NCBI GenBank assembly: GCA_003254905.1
Contig: QANU01011901.1
Coordinates: forward strand, 148,680-212,679
DNA: 64,000 nucleotides
Direction: 5' to 3'
Origin: Nissolia schottii
Lineage: Eukaryota > Streptophyta > Magnoliopsida > Fabales > Fabaceae
A program made the position numbers and the translations under genes. Numbering within the stretch: the first letter of the stretch is position 1; each line of letters begins with the position of its first letter. Below are positions 1 to 11,376 of this stretch, piece by piece. The notes beneath the pieces were generated by a model. That model did not search any database. It had not been told where the DNA came from and worked only from the letters and a program-made list of their open reading frames with translations.

Positions 1-2561
1 GGGTGGAAGAGGGATATGGGGATACTTTTTTAATATTTGAACACGGGTCGGGTATTGGTATTCAGTTGAGTTTAGATTTAATTTGAAATTTTGGATTAGG
101 CCACTTGGCGTGCCACGTGTCATGTCATGTGACAAATTTAATGGTCACATTAATGGCAAACTACAAATTTGGTGCACCAAGACTAACTCTCAGGAATTTA
201 TGGTCTCGGGCAGTGTGTCCCAATTATTATGACCTAGATATTTGGGTAGTGCTTCAAGAATAATGTGTTATAAGCAAAACCGTAATGTTCAAAACGTCTA
301 TCTAGAGAACTCCCAACTGAAATATGTTTTCAAATTCTTTATGTACTATTTATTATTATAGATGTAATGACCCTAGAAATCGTTAATAGCATGAAAGGGA
401 CTAATTCCCTTATGAAAGCCTCTTAGCGTGTTAATCATGAAAAACACGTAGCATTTTATAAATAAAGAAGAAACATTTTAAATAAAATTAGACATCATGA
501 TATGATATAATAAAAAGATCATTTATAAGATACGAAATATATATAATTCAAAATACACTACACTATGCTTGTAGTCTACTGGAACACTCCACAGACTGAC
601 ATGAATATAAATTATCTTAAAGACTGAAATAACTGAAGAATACTTTACGACAACGTGAAACTCTCCAAGAGTCCAAACTGTTGAGATATACTGAACAAGC
701 GGCGTGTCTTCGTCAACGGTATCTAAAAAAAGGTTGATGAGGGGTGAGTCATCGCTCAGTGAATGACAAACCCCACAGCAACATAGAACAATTCGAAACC
801 ATGACATGCAAATGCAATACATGTATATTTAACAATCATGAAAACGTTCATATAATGATAATGATGATGATAATAATAATAATCTTAAAAAAAACATATA
901 AAAACATAAGCAAGTGAGGAGTTCTTTATATAGATATTCCGAGCTAGGGTTGTCAAAATGAGTCCGGCCCGCGAGCTTGGCCTGTTCAAGCCCGCGGGCT
1001 AAACGGGCCGGCCCAACGGGTTCACAGGTAAATATATATATATATTTTTAAAAACCAAAAGCTTTTGGACTTTTGGCACTTGGCATACCCAAATTATTAT
1101 TTTAAAAATTTAAGTTAATAAAACTACATGATAATTGATATCTCATGTTCAAATTGAAGCCCAAATTGAAGTTTTAGATCTTCATCTTGAAGTCCAAATT
1201 ACAAACTAAATTGCTAAGTTGTTTTAGTTATAATTAAAACATTTTTTAAATATTTTAAAATTTGCTACGCATCGCACGGATTTAGACTCTAGGTGTTAAT
1301 TAAATACATCTTCTTGTTATCCTTTTTTTTTTTTGTATCAAAGCTTTGCAAATAGCTTCTTAATTGAAAAATGTTACTATTTGTATACCTATCCAAAATT
1401 AAAGATTTCCTAGCCACAATAAAGAGACAAAGACGAAAAATCCACAAAACCTTAATTTTTTTTTTCTATTTATTACCATCGGAAACGAATCTTTAAATTT
1501 TACATAAACTATTTCTTTCTGATTAATTAGTAGATAAACGTTAGCAGTTAATGACTTAGCTTAATGGCAGAGACTAAATTTTATCAAAAAAAATTTATCA
1601 GGGTCTTAACAAATTTATTTTTAAGTAAAACACAAATCTATAATTTTCAAAGACTAAAAACATATTTGACTCTAAAAATAAATAACCCTAACGCCAAATA
1701 CTCTAAACCAAATAAATAATACACTTGAGACTTCTATTTATGTTAGAAAGGTCTTTGCCGGTTGTTTTACGTGTTTATCAATAATTTGCATAATTTGTAA
1801 TACTATATAATAGATGTAAGTAAAATTCTTAAGCACACTAATATTTAACATTTTTGAAATTGCATATGCCATTGCTCTCCTCCAACTATAAAAGAAAGGA
1901 ATTCTATAATCTTGTTGAGGCCGTCTCATCTAAGTTCGACTTTTAGTTAAACCCTTTGTCCATTGCACGTGATCAATCTAATAGTTTTGTCCCCAATGCC
2001 GGCCATTCGCATTCATTGTTACCAAGGAATCACAATTTTCATTTGGTAGAACATAGAAAACAAACAAGAAAGATATACACAAAATTAAGGAATCACATAA
2101 ACGGTTTAAGATAGAAAAAAATACAAAATTCAATCTAGGGATGAAATGGAAGAAATCTATCACATGTGAATGGCTTGTTTTCGAGCCTCATTAGGATTTG
2201 TACAATGACAATTTTATTTTGCATTTGCATGAAAAGAGCTGCTAAGATGGAAACACCGAGAGACCCCTCCCAACATATTTTAACCATGCACATGAATCTC
2301 ATAGATCAAACTCAAGATCACATTCTTAAAGACTCGAGACTCTAATCCCTTCTACTCGAACCAAACCACTGCATAAATGTGAACCATTCTTATCTTACAT
2401 TTAAAACGGAAGAGAGAACGGTAGTTACATATTACCTACACTAAACAATTTCTTCTTGAATGTTCAACCACCATTCCTCAAGTTGGGACTAAATGGAAAC
2501 AAAGAAAAAAATAGACTAACATAACATTTTACTACACAAGAAAACGAGTCACTCACTGGAC
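1..2561. other. AT-rich spacer downstream of the DRM3-like gene
   Basis: No gene is supported here. The DNA is AT-rich and full of stop codons in all frames. The last few hundred bases (about 2170-2561) directly follow the stop codon of the minus-strand methyltransferase gene and probably include its 3' UTR. The only structured piece seen is a short GC-rich block near 953-1034, listed separately. Confidence 0.6.
953..1034. repeat. possible end fragment of a hAT-type element
   Basis: An isolated GC-rich block begins with TAGGGTTGTCAAAATG and is followed by complementary GGCCCG/CGGGCC-type runs, in strongly AT-rich surroundings. TAGGGTTGTCAA starts are common at the ends of plant hAT-type non-autonomous elements. 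No opposite terminus or target duplication was found, so it may be a truncated copy. Confidence 0.35.
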
Positions 2562-4528
2562 TTACTTCCGTTCACACATGCCTCTTACACGTTGCAAGAG
2601 ACGAACAGATTCACAAAACATCGAAAAATCAAAAGCCGCGAACCTTCCGCCGGCATTAACCTGGAGACCGGTGTAAACGCAAGGGTGCTGATAAACGACT
2701 AGGTCAAACACACCATATTTACCGATTAGACCCTGAAGCATCTTACTATTCAGCTTCTGAATGTCTTCAATCTGCACCAATTTCCCGGTCTGATTGGATG
2801 CGTGCCACCACTTCTCAAGAATCTTCCTCTTGGTCTCAGAAGTCTCAACTGATACAACAGCTTTCAGTTTGATGCCAAGGCGGTGCAGCGCGATTTCCGC
2901 ACCCCCGATTCCACTGAAGAGCGATAACACTGTCAATCCACCAGGAAATCTGGGCTTCAACACTGAAAGGTGATACCCCAATGTGTCTATCTGGAAGCAG
3001 TATTTCAGTAACTGAAGCCTTTCTGACAAGTTGCTCTCGGCAGCCGTGTGATCCGGAGGGTATCCCAAGATAAGCTCCAACTTCTCAGGCTCTATAGGAC
3101 CCAGTTTGTGCTTGCCAATCCACACGAGGTTCAGCGTGCGGCAGCACCGAACAATGTCTTGTTGCTGGTCGTATGTGGGAACTTCACCAGAGTCGGCTAG
3201 AATCCTTCCTAGCCTGTCGCAATGTTGAGATACTCCGCTGGTTTCACAACAGATGCCGCTCAACTGCTTCCTTGAATCCCAAGATGGCCACCATTTCCTT
3301 GTCCGCGGCATTGCTTCTTCGATGGTCATAGGTGGTGTTGGAAAGATGTGCGACCTATTCTCGACTGGAAGGTTGTGTATGTAGCCTTCAATTCTGTTTA
3401 AGGCTGAAAAGAACTGGGTATTCACAAATTCAGGTTCGACACAGTATAAAAACTGAGACATCTTTCCCCATGATTCGTAAGCAATGTTTGAAACATTTCC
3501 ATATAAGAAAAACGGAGGCTTTGCGGCCCTGCTGCTAAGACTCCTGGATGGATTTGATATGTGGAGTTCTGACATTCTGGCAATTTTAGGATCAACCATC
3601 TCTTCCATCAAATAGATATCAAGAAAAGAGTCCGAATCATCATATTCATCAAATTCATTCTTGGGCCTTTTACCTCTATCATTCTCCACGAAAGCAGAGT
3701 ACCCCATGCTAGAAACACCATTGGGAAGTTCATCAATACACTCTTCCTTCACCCTTTTACCACTGTAAGAAGCTCCACCTAAGTTGGCCTGCCTTGACTG
3801 TGAAGGTTCGGGGCCAAAACACTCAACTTTCACTTGTGCAGTACCGTATGGATCCCATTGCGGCTCTTCTTTGATCCCCATAGAATAAGTCGAATACTAG
3901 AAAAGCAAGAAATCTCATCATCATTCAATAAATCACCTCATAGGATATTGTTACTTAAAAAAAAAAAAATGGGGACGGTACCACCTTAGTCTAAAATAGA
4001 CCAAATGAATCTTTTCCTAGCACTACTGTTTATTTCATGCATGAAGGCTAACCTTATAGTCCATTACATACTCAATCCCACTTTGCTCTGCAAAAATGAA
4101 GTTTGCATACTCTGAAATTGGAGCGTCAGGACCTGAAAAGCAGGCTATAGTAGTAAGCCAAAGATGCAGACACAAAAGCAAACTGCTACTCCTGGTAAAG
4201 GAAATGAATAGGAAATGAATGGGAAGGAATACATAGCATTCTTCAAATTTGTACAACGCAATGAGATGAGTTCTACACTACACGGATAATGTCATAACAT
4301 AACCATAAAGGTAAATAGTTTTGAAAGGCAAATGTGCAAACAATTTCAAAGTTGCTAAATTCACAAAAGATCAGCCACCATTACTCACCTAATCTATCTA
4401 CTGCCGAAGATACTTCACTCTCAGAGAAACCCATTTCTAGCAATTGAAGTGTTTTTGCCATAATTCCAAAGAGCTGTTCATTGCTAGTCTGAGATCGCCA
4501 AAAGGTTACAAATATCATATACATAAAC

Positions 4529-4570
<42 letters not shown>

Positions 4571-7500
4571 TACATAAGTTAACATAATAAGGGGGAAAAT
4601 TTATGGATAGGAGCATAAGTATTATTTAAAAGGAATACAGAGAAAGAGAATAAGCTAATGTCCTGAACAAAGAAACAGAAAGGTTTTACTTGAGAGCAAA
4701 CTTTATTCAGTCAGAATAAAGTTCCCCTCGTGGTGTCTAGTATTGTTGTATCTTATCCTCAAAAATACAGTTCATAAAATGCAGCAACATGGTCCATAAC
4801 ATTTTGTCTAATGGATAGCAATATTAAGATTTAACTTCAAACATCAGACTCACATTACTATAGCATTATCTCCTGAAAAATCTCACTAAATCGGTTAAAT
4901 ATCAAAACCTGATCATGTACTATGTCATCACTAGTGATATCAATTGTTTCCCTTTTCATCTTTTTAGCAATCTGGGCAGCAAAAATGAAGTCCACCAGCT
5001 CAGGAACTGAAGCTTCATGACCTGTTATGAAACGGTGAATCAAAAAATCCATATTTGATGCCGTAATGCATAAATGTATATGCACTTCCAACTGTATAAC
5101 TATAAATGCTATGCTAAGAAGTAATTTAGATGCCAGACAATCACTGAAAACACAATCATACAGAAAAATAAAGTATGAAAATTGACATTCAAAAAGTTGC
5201 CTAATTATTCACAATCAGAAGTGTTGTTTTCCCACCTAGTGGGAAAAGGCTTTATTGTTGTTGTAGTCTGGTAGAAGAGTTGTCCTCACTTTTTGCCAAG
5301 AGAGTACTGTTACCTAAAAATTGAATTATCCTAGTGCAAAATGTATGATTATTTTTCCCACGTCTTAAAATACACATAATTTCAATTTATGCTGGACCTC
5401 AACTTTTTGTTCACGTACTTTGACTTGGTATTACATGCATGTCTATGCATGAACCCTGGAAAAGCCCGTAAGAATATAAATGTATATCATAGCGATATAT
5501 TGATGACACAAAAGTAGCAGTGCAGGTAAAGATGTACATTCACATACCAAGCTTATGGATCGCAAAGTCTACTTCGTCTGCAGAGAAATTCATCATCAGC
5601 AAGGAAGCTCTTTTGTCATCAAAACCTTCATCGAATTCATCAGGCTCCTGCAAGAGATATTATGCCAAACAAGAACAAAATTGAATTAGACAAAACATAT
5701 GCTATATCAAGGAGACTGACTAAACCAGGGCTGTGTTTGGTATAGGGGTAAAAATGGAGGGGAATTTTACATACCAAACAAAATTTTATCCCCATACCAA
5801 ACACACCGTAGAAAGCAAAATTTACTGCCAATCACAAGAAAGAGACTAAATGCCAAAGACACCAAGAGCAAGGTTTAATATATAATGGAAGCCAATTGTC
5901 ACCCTAGACACATAAAGCCATGTATCATTTGTCAGCATATGTGAGAAACCAGTGACAACAGCCCATAGATGATGGAAATGGTACATGTAACAAAATGATG
6001 ACAACAACTCAATAATAAATTATGCACGTGGTTTTTATTTTTAAAGGTTGATAGTGAGATGCAAGAACACTAATGCTCCCGGAGGAGCAAGTACCTCTTT
6101 TGGTTGATTGACTGTGGAAATCTCCGGAGAATCCGTATCATCAAATAAGCGATCCAGGGAATCAGAAGACTGGGAATTTGATTTTTGAAGAGCCTAAATA
6201 ATTTCAAAACCAGTTGAAGCAGTTAAAGATTTCACATAAACCAAGTACACAGAATTAATACTTGAAAAAGTGAAAACATATTGTAAACTAGTCATTTCAA
6301 AGTGGAGGTGTAAAACCGGATGCAAACTCTCCATTTATTTGAAAAGAAAATAATCAATTAATCATGATTTGAGTGAGGCGCAACTCAGTAAGCAATTACT
6401 ACCTATATAGTAGAACCACGGTATAATTCATTGAGGCATTGAGGAGGTGTAATCCATCACTCATTAGCAAGGGTGGGTCACAAACAGAATTTTGTAAACC
6501 ATACGAAGTAGAAAGAAGAAAAGAGTCTCGAGATATAGTGAATAAATCTAGGAGTAGCATGGAAAGAAACCAAAATGTAAGAGGACTCCAAGCAAATAAA
6601 GAATCAGGAGCTTTATCTTTATCTCATCATTCAATCACTTGAAACCTTCTATTAATTCCATCTAACCAAACAATCCACATGTGAACAGGAAGGCATTTTG
6701 TGACAATTCAAATAGCACAGTAAAGGAAAATATTCCTTAACAGCCTGTTTGGAACATCAAGGAATTGAATTACCTCAAGAATTGGAATTCAATTCCTTGA
6801 TTTGAAACTTAAAAATGGCATAGAATTGAAGAGACGTGAACCATCCATCATGGAGAATTGAAAATCAAGTTGTAAATATTTTTGGGTACTCTCTCTTTTG
6901 TGTATATAAAAAGAATGAATTCCTTTTCGTCTTTTTTTTTTTTTTTTTTTTGTTCGGTGAGTTGTTGATCATTCTCTTGTGTTCTAATTTGTGCTTTACC
7001 CTTAAATGGTGAAAGAGAGAGCGAGAGTGGCTTTGTTTGAAAAAGAAAAAAGAAGAGGATTTTATGTGTAGCTGTAATTTGGATCCTCAACATTTCCTCC
7101 AGCATCTTGGTTCTTGGCAGTCACGTGGAGTGATGGGTGTAAGATGAAAAAAATTGGGAGAAAGAGGAATGGGTTAGGGTTTTTAATTAAGGGGTTTTAT
7201 GATCATTTTCTATGAATTCAATCAATATAATTGACTTCAATTCTTTAGTTTTACTGATTTATTCCAAACACAAAAAGTCAAATCAATTCACAGTTGAATT
7301 CAATTCATGATAATTCAATTCTATCTCTTTTTGGTGTTCCAAACAGGTTGTAAATTTCCAATACCTTAAAAGGGATAGGGAGGAGAAGGGTAAAGAGAAC
7401 CAGTACCTCCTTTGAGTTACCACCAGGACAGAAATTCGGGGCATTTCTCCTATCCCTGTTTGTATTAAGGGAGCCCTCCAAAGAATCTGATGAGTCATAG

Positions 7501-8955
7501 TTGGATTTATGACTCTAATCCATGGGAAACCAGTAGTCAGCAATCAGAATTTTCAGTGGAAAGTTTGAAAAGCATCTAAGTAGCAAAACACAACTGCAAG
7601 GAATATTACAACAAGTTCCCTTCCTTTCAAAATATAATATAGATTGAAAAGGTATTTATCCTAGTTCAATCTGAATTATTAAACATCCACTGAAAACAAG
7701 TTAATTAGTCCTCTATTTATCAATGTAAAATATGTTAATGGTGGAGTTAAAAGAACACCTTAAATTAAAAGGAACAAACGTTCATTTTGGTCCTCTAAAT
7801 ATATAATTGCATATTATTTAAGTTCTGGATCAAAACGCACATGACCCTCAATATAAAAGGATAAGTGAAGAAAACTATCGCTTCCATCTGTAAGCCATAA
7901 CATAATTTAAGTAAAATATTCCAAAATTTTAACAGGTTCATTGAACAAGGCTCCCCACATTGTGGGGTCTGGTTAAGATTGATTTCACACAAGAACCCAT
8001 ACCAAGTAACGTGTTTGAATATTTTGTAACGAATTTAAAAATGATAAACCACACACAAAAGAAAATTTCAAATACAAAGTGAGCTAAAATTAGGTTCTTT
8101 TTCCCCCTCCGTTTTCTACTTTCTACAAGCAACATGCAGCTTAATGAACAAGCTCAAAGAAATGCTAATTTGAATCTTCAATGCATATCTATCTACAAGA
8201 ACCAATATTTCTGAGCTCAATGAACATGCAGAACATCATTCAGCTTTTATGACCAATTATAAATAAAAACTTCTGCATCTTCAATTCCTAGAGTACCGAC
8301 AATAAAGCCGCACGTTTAACATTTGTTTTGGTCTACTTACAGAATGGGTCAAGAGAACCTCTAATAGCAAGTCAGAATTTTCATCACCTATAAGTTAAAA
8401 GAAAAATATCAATGAGAACTATATCACTCCAAATGGCAGAGTGAAATCAATGAGCAAATATTACAATTGCATCAAATGTGACACATGCACTTAGGTCAAG
8501 ACAAAAGCATCATGCTCACACATAAAGTACCGTTCTCCTCAATCGCCTTATCAACAAGGCCTGGTGGGAACCCCATTCCGATAAAGAATGACCGCAGTTT
8601 GCCTCCAGATGAACTTGCAACATTGCCCTTGTAATTGTGTAGCAAGAAATTAAACAAAACCAAACGAATTAAAAATGAAAAGTCAATGTAAACAAGTCTT
8701 TGTTCCACAAATGTTATGTTCTCCGTCTCTGACATATAATGAAGTAAATCATTTCAGGTCATGTTATAATGAGACAATTAATAGCATCAATGACTCAGCA
8801 TATATCTGTGTTGAGATGAGACATTATCAGCAGCATCATACCCCAACATCCCCTGAGAATGTAGCATAAGGTGGCGGCGGCAACTCATAATCCAAGATCT
8901 CAGGTTTTGGAAACATAGCTTTTTTGCCTTCTCTTCCATTTGAACACCCCGCCAT
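2562..8955 (-). CDS. DRM3: DRM3-type DNA (cytosine-5) methyltransferase homologue
   Basis: Ten coding exons with consistent phases: 8842-8955, 8531-8627, 8341-8387, 7407-7514, 6095-6193, 5548-5647, 4909-5021, 4389-4488, 4053-4132, 2562-3896; about 730 aa. A 5' UTR exon lies above 9344 and joins at 8961. Three UBA domains are visible: about 46-86 (MGFPPGLVDKAIEENG), 164-205 and 235-275 (MGFSESEVSSAVDRLG). The C-terminal half is the rearranged methyltransferase, with motif I FSGIGGAEIALHRLG near residue 613 placed after the other motifs, as in DRM proteins. Where active DRM enzymes have the conserved GGSPCNN-type loop, this protein reads YQHPCVYTG (PC near 691-692), and the following region is short. 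DRM3 in Arabidopsis is known as a catalytically degenerate partner of DRM2 in RNA-directed DNA methylation, so a non-catalytic nuclear cofactor role is inferred. Introns carry a MITE. Confidence 0.85.
4536..4571. repeat. (AAT)n microsatellite in DRM3-like intron
   Basis: A perfect run of AAT/TAA trinucleotides lies just upstream, in gene orientation, of the exon encoding the third UBA domain. It is intronic simple repeat with no coding role. Confidence 0.9.
5728..5810. repeat. short palindromic MITE-like hairpin in DRM3-like intron
   Basis: The left arm GGCTGTGTTTGGTATAGGGG pairs with the right arm, which read in reverse complement is CGGTGTGTTTGGTATGGGG. They are separated by about 40 bp. 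The (G)GCTGTGTTTGG start resembles Tourist/PIF-type MITE ends. I could not define a clean target duplication. Confidence 0.5.
6741..7350. mobile_element. PIF/Harbinger-like MITE (610 bp) inside DRM3-like intron
   Basis: Terminal inverted repeats are CAGCCTGTTTGGAACATCAA at the left and, in reverse complement, CAACCTGTTTGGAACACCAA at the right (18 of 20 match). Both ends are flanked by the trinucleotide TAA (6738-6740 and 7351-7353), the 3-bp target duplication typical of PIF/Harbinger insertions. The interior is AT-rich with more inverted AATTGAATTC-type motifs and a poly-T run, and has no transposase reading frame. It lies in the intron between the exons at 6095-6193 and 7407-7514. Confidence 0.8.
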
Positions 8956-9343
8956 TTTCACCTGCATATTTAACATAGTGGAATAACATTATTAGGAACC
9001 AGAGCAATAATAAACTTAAAAAAGAAAAGAAAAAAAGTAAAATAGAATACAACAACAACAACAACAACAAACAAACTTTCAATTCAAAATTAAAAAAATG
9101 AAAAGAAAAAAAAAGTTGAATATTCCAAACTAAATAAAATTTTCTTGTTGTTGAGACTCTGGGATTTCAAAGATTAACAATTGAAATCACATTATTATTT
9201 TTCAGAATTTTATTGGAAAAAAAATGGTTACTGAAATTGTGGGAACTGTTTAAAAGGGTATTTGAGTTGAGAGTGTAATGGTAGGTCGAAATTGAATTCA
9301 GAGCTGAAGGGCGTGAGAGATGCAAATGGAAGAAAACGGTTAC

Positions 9344-9480
9344 CTGATCGGAGGTGGAAGCGGCGAGAGAGAGAGAGAGAGCTGAGCTCCTTCCACACGC
9401 GCAGAGGAGGAGTGGGGCAGGGGAGCGTGGTCTGCACTCGCTGTCTCTCTCGACAGCGCCCCTAACTCAAAAAAGAAAAA
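9344..9480 (-). other. 5' UTR exon of the DRM3-like gene
   Basis: A splice donor, CAG|gtaacc in minus-strand reading, ends this exon at 9344. It pairs with the acceptor TGCAG at 8962, six bases above the start codon. The exon includes a GA/CT run (about 9364-9382). The transcription start is not determined, so the outer boundary is approximate. Confidence 0.5.
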
Positions 9481-9680
9481 AAGAACAGAAGTGAACGAGG
9501 AGAGAGGAGGTTCCAGCACGCCGGTACAGTTAAGTGGTAAAATGGGTAAAGTGAACTGAAACTATAAATATGGCAGTAAAACAGTGGGTTCGTGGTGGGT
9601 CCCACATAGTATGACGTGTATCAATCGAGTTGCATGATGCGAGTACACGTGGTAGAGAGGGGCCGAGGAAGGAATTCCTA

Positions 9681-9722
9681 TGGGCTGGAAAAGGCCCCAA
9701 GGCCCACTTCCACTTAGGCCCA
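9681..9722. promoter_or_regulatory. cluster of TGGGCY (TCP/site II) motifs upstream of the DRM3-like gene
   Basis: Three site II motifs occur within 42 bp: TGGGCT at 9681-9686 and GGCCCA at 9701-9706 and 9717-9722. They lie about 200-250 bp upstream of the presumed transcription start. Site II elements bound by TCP factors are known in promoters of plant genes active in dividing cells. The assignment to this gene is inferred from position. Confidence 0.5.
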
Positions 9723-9843
9723 GCAAGATCTACTGTGTTGTAACAGTATCCAGCTACCTCACCCTAGTGCCACATCAGCTCCGTTAAATAAGTACAAGGT
9801 ATAGGCCAAAAAATACTCAGAGCCCTTCATTGACCAGAAAAAA

Positions 9844-10498
9844 TAGGGGTGCACACGGGTCGGGTCGGGTAGGACTCCGCCCGTGTCACAGACCCGACCC
9901 GCCCTCCAGCGGGCGGGTCGGGTCGGGTAAAAATACAATTTTTTTAAGGGTACCCGCCAGACCCGCCACCCGCACGGGTCGGGTAAGTTTTGGCGGGTCG
10001 GCGGGTGACCCGTCCTCTTTTTTTTTTTTCCTTAAAAAACTATTTTTTCTTACCCAGCCCACAACCCACTACCCCAGCCCACAACCCACTACCACTACCA
10101 CACAACCCACCCCCCCACACACACACAGAGTCTCACACACACACACACACACACACAGCAAACAGAAAATTAGGGTTAAATTAGGGGCTGCAGGGGAGGT
10201 CGCGGGGGAAGTCGCGAGGTCGTGGGGGAGGTTGCGGGGGAGGTCGCGAGGTAGTGGGGGAGGTCGCGGGGTGGCTGTGGGGTCGNGTCGCGGGGTGAGA
10301 CAGAGTGAAAGAGACCCAGACTGTGGTTCTGCATATGCGGGTCACGGGTCGGGTCGGGTTTAGGATTTCGAATCCGAGACTCGACCCGTCCACTTAAGCG
10401 GATCGTTCGGGTCCGACCCGCCAAATCCGACCCGTCCGGGTCGGATTGGGTCAGATTTGGCGGGTCGGCGGGTTGGGTATGACCCATGTTCACCCCTA
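9844..10498. mobile_element. non-autonomous hAT-like element, 655 bp, GC-rich
   Basis: The element begins TAGGGGTGCACACGGGT and ends so that its reverse complement reads TAGGGGTGAACATGGGT. It is flanked on both sides by the identical 8-mer AGAAAAAA (9836-9843 and 10499-10506), the target-duplication length of hAT transposons. The interior is dominated by GGGTCGGGTCGGGT and its complement at both ends, a (CA)n tract (about 10134-10158) and a GGGGAGGTCGCG-type tandem block (about 10190-10290). There is no transposase. Long open frames through it are compositional artefacts. One base is unresolved (N at 10286). Confidence 0.85.
10190..10300. repeat. imperfect tandem G-rich repeat inside the hAT-like element
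   Basis: GGGGAGGTCGCGAGGT-like units of roughly 15-20 bp recur with small changes. The strand is G-rich with several G-runs close together, so G-quadruplex formation is possible. The single N at 10286 suggests the block was hard to sequence or assemble. Confidence 0.6.
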
Positions 10499-11376
10499 AG
10501 AAAAAATATTCGTGGAACGAAACAAGTCCCTGCTAAAACTAAAAAGGACATGATTATGTCGGTGTTTTAGTTATTTGAATGAATATTTGTTTTATTTGTC
10601 TAGTTACTTTGAATTTAAGCTACTTTAATTGGATTAATATGAGAGATTTGAGTAGTGTATGTGAAATTTTAATTTTAAATCTCATCTAATGTAATATTTG
10701 AAGTAAAAAAATTTACTATAAACTTCTGCTTTTATTTTGGGACCGACTAGATTATGATTTTTCCGGGGAAAAAATGAAAACCAGTACAAGGACAGTTTGC
10801 TGCTACAATATCTCGGGGGAAAAAAATCAACATTATATGCATATAACTTTAAAATTTTGTGAATTTTACAATTAATTAATTTAATCAATTATGAACACCG
10901 GAAGTATCCTATGCTCTAGGCTAATTCGTTTGGTATATGACTCATCCTTCACTAATATAAAAAAAAGCTTTCCCCAATCAAAGGAACTAACTTGATCTTG
11001 ATCAGAATAATCTACACGAAAATGAAATAAACCGAGAACGACACGGTGTTATACATCTTCAACCAAATCAAACAGAAATACATTCCAAGAAATATAATGG
11101 AATGGATATCTTGACAAATACAATAGAACAGAAGAGGAAGGTTACATGAAGTTTTCCACAACAGAGTGGATGAAATACGCAACGAAGTAAAACACCAGCG
11201 TATATTCATCGCTGACAGACAAAATACAAAAGAAAAAAGATTACTATTTCAGTACAGCTTCTTGAATCAACACCGCTCAAAAGATCCATGAATCCAGTAT
11301 TGCCTTGTCATCCAAGCAATCAGAAGTATCAAACGAAAATGAAAAGAAACAGTAAATAAGATCCAAATGGTGCCCC
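10499..11376. other. spacer between the hAT-like element and the YTH gene
   Basis: No gene is supported. The right part (about 11000-11376) follows the stop codon of the minus-strand YTH gene and probably contains its 3' UTR. The left part is AT-rich without recognisable repeats. Confidence 0.5.

Noticed and set aside
9830..10493. Long open frames on both strands (up to 177 codons)
   Set aside because: They lie inside the GC-rich hAT-like element, consist of Arg/Gly/Pro/His low complexity, exist in several frames at once and have no domain or splice context.
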